Shown: in pieces, positions 59,567 to 64,000 of the stretch
Position numbering within the stretch: the first letter of the stretch is position 1
How the letters are laid out: every line of letters starts with the position of its first letter
Assembly: GCA_029959085.1 (NCBI GenBank)
Contig: JARWIR010000023.1
Coordinates: 4,725,860 to 4,789,859, forward strand
Source of the DNA: Nemophila menziesii
Lineage: Eukaryota > Streptophyta > Magnoliopsida > Boraginales > Hydrophyllaceae
Direction of reading: 5' to 3'
Length of the DNA stretch: 64,000 bases
Notes under the pieces: model-generated
What the model was told of the DNA's origin: nothing
Database searches by the model: none
What the model saw: the letters and a program-made list of their open reading frames with translations, nothing else
Made by a program: the position numbers and the translations under genes

Positions 59567-59885
59567 TCAAATCACTAAATTCCAATATTTTGCAGCAATC
59601 CTTCTTAAGGCTTCGAAATCCGAGGGGACTTTCATAGTATCTTGTGTGTATTCTTTAATTAACTGAACAACCCATTCAACTATATTCCCTTTTTCATATT
59701 GTATATCGACGGCTTTCCAGCCACTGAGAATTTTTGAAAGCAAAACAGCTAAGATGTAAACATCAAATGTAGTCATAAGGTAGTGAAGTCTATAGTACTT
59801 CAGCTCAAGATAGTTGAGAGCTACTATTGGCGGATCCCAACAAAGATAGACCAAAATAAGCTACTCTTGCTTTATGCTCAGCCTA
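59567..59885 (-). pseudogene. CRINKLY4/ACR4-like receptor kinase fragment
   Basis: On the minus strand HKARVAYFGLSLLGSANSSS reads as the activation-loop start of a CRINKLY4-type receptor kinase, with DFG changed to YFG. After a deletion and frameshift near 59815, YYRLHYL and then a degraded SDVYSFGVLLLEILSG block appear. GWKAVDIQYEKGNIVEWVVQ and SDFEALRRIA, which are characteristic of this subfamily, follow. Both ends of the kinase are missing. The loss of the catalytic Asp and the frameshift make it a pseudogene. It sits between repeat R1c and a LINE, so it could be a captured or relocated fragment of a host gene. Confidence 0.75.
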
Positions 59886-61205
59886 TATGAGAATGGATAT
59901 TGACCTATCAAGAAAACTCTATAATAAAGAAACTAGTGATAAAATTGAAAAAAAAATGATAATACCTACATTTGAATATGAAGATCAATTAAGCATTAAT
60001 TTTTGCAAAAAATGGTACATATACAGTTAAGGAAATATACCATAAATTAAAAAAGTGAGGAAACTCAAAGGAAATTACGAAAAATCCAAACATACCAACA
60101 AACTCTACTACTAGAGGTAAAGACTACGGAATCTAATTTGGAAAATGGAAACCGCACCAAAAATTAGAAACTTCATATGGAGGGCAATAAGGAATCTACT
60201 TCCTACTGAAGAATACCTTTTTAACAAAAAGTGTAGTGATGCCAATATTTGGAAAATATGTAACATTGATACTGAAACAGTAGAACATATGTTTTTTTTA
60301 GATGCCCAAGGGTCAAAAGCGTACGGTTTACCAGTCCACTTAACATCAAATCAAGAATAGATCAATGGATTTTAAACTATATACAACAAATCACTACTAA
60401 ATTTGACAAAAAATATAGAATCTTAGAATTCATTTTCACAATTGCTTGGCAAATATGGAAAGATAGAAATAAATTGATATATAACAGTAAAAAATATGAA
60501 CCCTAATAACAATTAAAAACTAAATAGAATCGTGGAAAGAATACTATAGAATATCAAAACCTAATGATATTAACTTCATGTATAAGATAAGTGGGAATGA
60601 TAACACCCATCAAAGCATAAACCCAAACATTAGTAACAACCGCAATTTTAATAATAATAAAAAATTCAAAGATAAATGGAAAAACCACCTCCAAATAAAT
60701 TTAAAATATATTGTGATGCTGCTTTCTCTAATAAAGTATCAGCCATTGCATGTTTAGTAAGAAATTCTAATAGTGAATTTGTGGCAGGTAAAAGCTGGAA
60801 AATCGAGACATATTCAGTGTTAGAAGCAAAAGCCACGGGGATCCTCAAAGCAATAGAGATGGCCTTGAATTATCGTTTTGGAATCGTAATTATAGAGAAT
60901 GATGTTGAAACGATCATGAGTCCCCTTTCTTGAAGAAACATTATCTTTAGTCATTCTATTAGAAATATAGTCTGTAGTATTTATTTTTTCGCTGAACTTT
61001 CGAATCCTTCTTTTACTATGATTCCTAGAAGTAGAAATGTTGCAGCTGACTGGGTTGTCAAACAAGAGCTTTTAAGCACATTTTTTTTGTAATTGGGATG
61101 TTTCTATTCCCCCCCCCCCAGTTGGAAACTATCCTTCGTGTTGACAAGGAACCTATAGGGGTAGGTTAACTTTGTAACCGTTATTATCTATCTATATATT
61201 ATGCT
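59886..61205 (+). pseudogene. LINE fragment 4: zf-RVT and RNase H
   Basis: EYEDQLSINF and NGTYTVKEIYHKLKK precede a zf-RVT region (IRNFIWRAIRNLLPTEEYLF, HMFF). IAWQIWKDRNKLIYN and an RNase H domain follow: CDAAF, LEAKATGILKAIEMAL, IIENDVETI and, after a stop, RNVAADWVVKQELL. All four acidic catalytic positions (D, E, D, D) are still in place. It shares the ADWV-QEL ending and the AWQIWK box with LINE 1 and is probably the same subfamily. The RT part is absent. A C10 run (61111-61120) lies in the 3' UTR. Confidence 0.75.
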
Positions 61206-61504
61206 TTGAACGAATAAAGAATATATGAGAATGTTTGAAGACACGGTGTCTCAATGCATGAATCACCGATGGACATGCATATCCATGCAAATACTCAATC
61301 CCACGAGCTTCTTAAACTCCAATAAAACCCTCATCACCCAGACAATGATGAATCTTTCCCATGGAGATGTTAATGCAAGTATCCATTATGCACCTCCTTC
61401 TTCACAAGGTCACCCGAGGAGAACACATGGCTGAAACTTGACCGTAACAAAGTCAACACTGAGTCTAACTTCGGTACCAAAGAGAAATTATGTGTATACA
61501 ACAC
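61206..61504. other. Unassigned stretch before repeat S copy 2
   Basis: Contains the palindrome GGACATGCATATCCATGC-like text near 61270. No gene is recognised. Confidence 0.35.
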
Positions 61505-64000
61505 CACGACTTTACAACTGTCTTTGATATGAACATCTAATGGAGCTTTCGAACATTCTACACCAAACCTTTTGGCTCTCTTCTTTTGGCTTAGGCATCT
61601 CAAATCCTACATCGAGCTTCACAATTTCATTCCCCTTTTTCATTCAAGTAGGGTTTCAAAAGTATTTACATTCAAATACCATGCTCTACTCACAAACACA
61701 CTAGTAAAACCATTGAATATTCCTTTGGTGCTGCCTAAAAAAAGACAGTAAATAAATTGGTTTTGTGAGCCTTAGAGGTATCGCTGAAGAAAAGAATAAC
61801 TAGCTCAAGATCATTTTTACTCTTTTGAATAATACGTGAATGTTTAGGTTAATTTCACAAATAGGTTTTAAATTTTATAATAGTGTAGTTGATGTTATTA
61901 AGAAATAGTTTAGGATGGGTAGTAAAAGGTGGGCACTAGATAAAAAAAAAACGTGTACATAATTTGGGCATAAGGTGTGCATATTTGAGAAATGACCATT
62001 CTAAACTTTCTTGTAACAGTTTTATGATTTTTCTCTTTTTAATTAAAGTATGTTTAGTGTAACAAATATCCTACATTGTTAATCTTTTTAATCTAAAAAA
62101 CATAATGTTTAAATTCTAAATTTAAATTGTAATTCAAAACCCAATTAATAAACTTTAAAATCTTATATTGTAATAAAAATCACTAAATTCTAATTCAAAA
62201 CCTAAAATAGAAACTCATTGTCATGGATTTCAATTTCAAACCCATAAATTGCAATTTAAAGTCTTATACTACAAATCATAAAATACATTTTTAAACCCAA
62301 AGTCAAATGATAAAACTTAAAACCTTAAGTTGGAATTCAAATACAATGTAAAATCCAGCTTAAAACATTAATAAAATGTAAAACGACAATTAACATCAAA
62401 CATATAATTAATTATCCTTACACATTAATACTCTAGTATTCCGCCGTTGTAGATACCTAATAAGATCCATAACAATCAAAATTTGAATCATCTGATGATA
62501 ATTATGATGATGATGATGATGTTTCATTAGAACCCTGGTTAGATTCTTCATCAAAATTTAGTATTATCTCCTCACTATTATTATATATTATATTAAGCTC
62601 ATAGCAATTTATTTTATCTTTGGCTTATTTTTATTTATTTTTCTTCTTCTTTTTTTCTTCTACCTCTTCATCTTCTTCTTTTTCTTTCTTTTCTTCTTTT
62701 TCTTCTTTTTCACCTTCTTTTTCTTCCTTCTCAATCTTCACTCCAAATAGTACTCTACAGCTAAAAATATGTGTGGATAAATATCACCTTATCTTTGCTA
62801 GTTATATCATTGGCCTTGCAGATATCATACCATCCTCTCCTTAAGAACATGACATGTGCAACCTTTTCAGTTTCAACAGGCCAAACATTTCTTGTCCCTT
62901 GTACTTGAATAATGTATGTATTTGTTTTCAAGTCTGGAAACCTTTCTGTGAATTCATCAGGGCTAAAAAAGAAGTTCAACATATGAACCAAAATAAAACT
63001 ACAATTGATAAAAGGGAAAGATAAACAAGTGAAAGCTTACCATGTGGAAAGAAAACTCTCGATTTTTCGTGATATGGATACACATATAGTTGTACACCAT
63101 GATAAATAATCTAAAAGAAGAGTAAAAATAGATATGAAAAATATATAAATGGCATAACAAATATTTTATTGTCCCTTAGTCAACGGTGGATTTGTAAGTT
63201 TTAACCACCGCATCAATTTCTACGACGAAGTCTTTCTTTTATTTTTCAGAGAGATTTCAATATCTCTTTTATTAGAATATAGAATCAACTGAAATTGGGA
63301 CATTATAAATACAAAATAGCTAATCTAGTGTATGTTGAATTGACAACAAATGAAATTTCTTACAGAGAATCTGAGGTGAGTAATTAAAATCTAAGGTTCC
63401 ATTTTATATTACAATATTCCTTATGATGTAGGCATAAGATAGGGAAGGTGGATAAACACTGGAGAAAGGCTTCGATAATATAGAATGTCGGAGGGATAAT
63501 TCAGTTTTACAATATAAAAAGTATTTTTATTTTTTTCGAACAATAACATAAAAGTAAACCCCTAAAATGAAAATACTCATTTTTGTAATAAATTTCGCGT
63601 GTATATAACACATTTTATTAAAAGTAAAGCCCTAAAATAAATTAAGCTTCTAAAATCATACTTTCTCGATTTTTTATATAAAAATAATTTATCGGCACAA
63701 TGTTTATCAAAAAGTTTTTAAAAAAAAGGTTAAACGCACGTCAAAAAAAAGTTTTAAAAACATATATTTTACTATTTAATAAAAAAAAATATAAAAATTA
63801 AAGCAAATAAATATAATAATATAAACACATAATAGATGAAATATTATCATACCATGAATATCAACCATCATCAATTTAGTCTTTCTCATAATATCCTATA
63901 ACGTACTTAACCCTAAAATTAAGATCCTTTTTTAAAAATAAAAAAAGATATTAAACATTGAGAATGAAAATTTTTCTATTAATAAATATTTTATGTCTTG
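61505..64000 (-). repeat. Repeat S, copy 2 (runs out of the window)
   Basis: Aligns with 34750-37330, including the flanks of the B3 gene and the AT-rich monomer start (63420-63960). Confidence 0.65.
62457..63100 (-). pseudogene. B3 domain gene, broken copy
   Basis: The copy of 35703-36395 has exon 1 (63100-63041) with an intact ATG and GTAAGC donor, and an intron ending TTTTTTAG. Exon 2 starts at 62962. Relative to copy 1 exon 2 has lost five bases right after the acceptor, which puts a stop at the second codon. A further deletion after KVIF removes the end of the B3 domain. NTYIIQVQGTRNVWPVETEK and FLRRGWYDICKANDI are still readable. The Lys/Glu tail coding survives as a CTT-rich stretch. 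Confidence 0.65.

Noticed and set aside
62620..62844. Phe/Ser-rich plus-strand frame in repeat S copy 2
   Set aside because: Antisense of the acidic-tail coding of the broken B3 gene.

Overview
The window is AT-rich, repeat-dense nuclear DNA of a flowering plant, most likely a dicot. The evidence is Athila-type Ty3/gypsy elements with a tRNA-Asp-type primer binding site, plant L1-type LINEs, a Ty1/copia remnant, a hAT-type DNA element, a B3-domain reading frame and a fragment of a CRINKLY4-like receptor kinase. There is no long, clearly functional host gene; the one plausibly intact non-transposon reading frame is the B3-domain gene on the minus strand at 35703-36395. All alignments and comparisons were done by eye.

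Layout. 1-7288: partial Athila-like element A1 (LTR end, PBS, broken gag, protease remnant, 3' region) with a 5'-truncated LINE in its 3' region. 7289-12461: 3' half of a second, diverged Athila-like element A' (palindrome array, env-like pseudogene, polypurine tract, 3' LTR). 12590-24634: unclassified repeat R1, split by a young complete LTR element C on the minus strand (13195-20773; 1616-bp LTRs at both ends; 5-bp duplication ATGAA). 24635-25264: repeat R3 with an 18-bp minisatellite, entered by truncated LTR element B (25270-28680). 28685-33190: R2 and a second R1 copy. 34750-39570: repeat S carrying the B3 gene, degenerate tandem monomers and a second R2. 40056-40805: second R3. 42598-50935: A2, a near copy of A1 plus LINE (position 1 of the window corresponds to 43345). 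50940-55333: two more LINE remnants, the minus-strand one split by a hAT element (52196-53282, TSD GATAACAC). 55341-57000: copia remnant. 57531-59290: third R1 copy. 59567-59885: receptor-kinase pseudogene. 59886-61205: fourth LINE fragment. 61505-64000: second S copy with a broken B3 gene.

How it works together. Elements A, B and C share one plan: LTRs starting TGATGTCTCC, a tRNA-Asp-type PBS, gag-like coding, then a conserved structured module, a family-specific array of GC-rich palindromes, and the PPT where the 3' end is preserved (C and A'). A, B and C lack nearly all of pol, so they look like non-autonomous derivatives that would need an autonomous relative not present here. C, with about 0.5% LTR divergence, moved recently. 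The most notable under-described signals are an inverted repeat with constant 26-nt spacing at the start of every LTR and the palindrome arrays that keep their place and form but change sequence between families.
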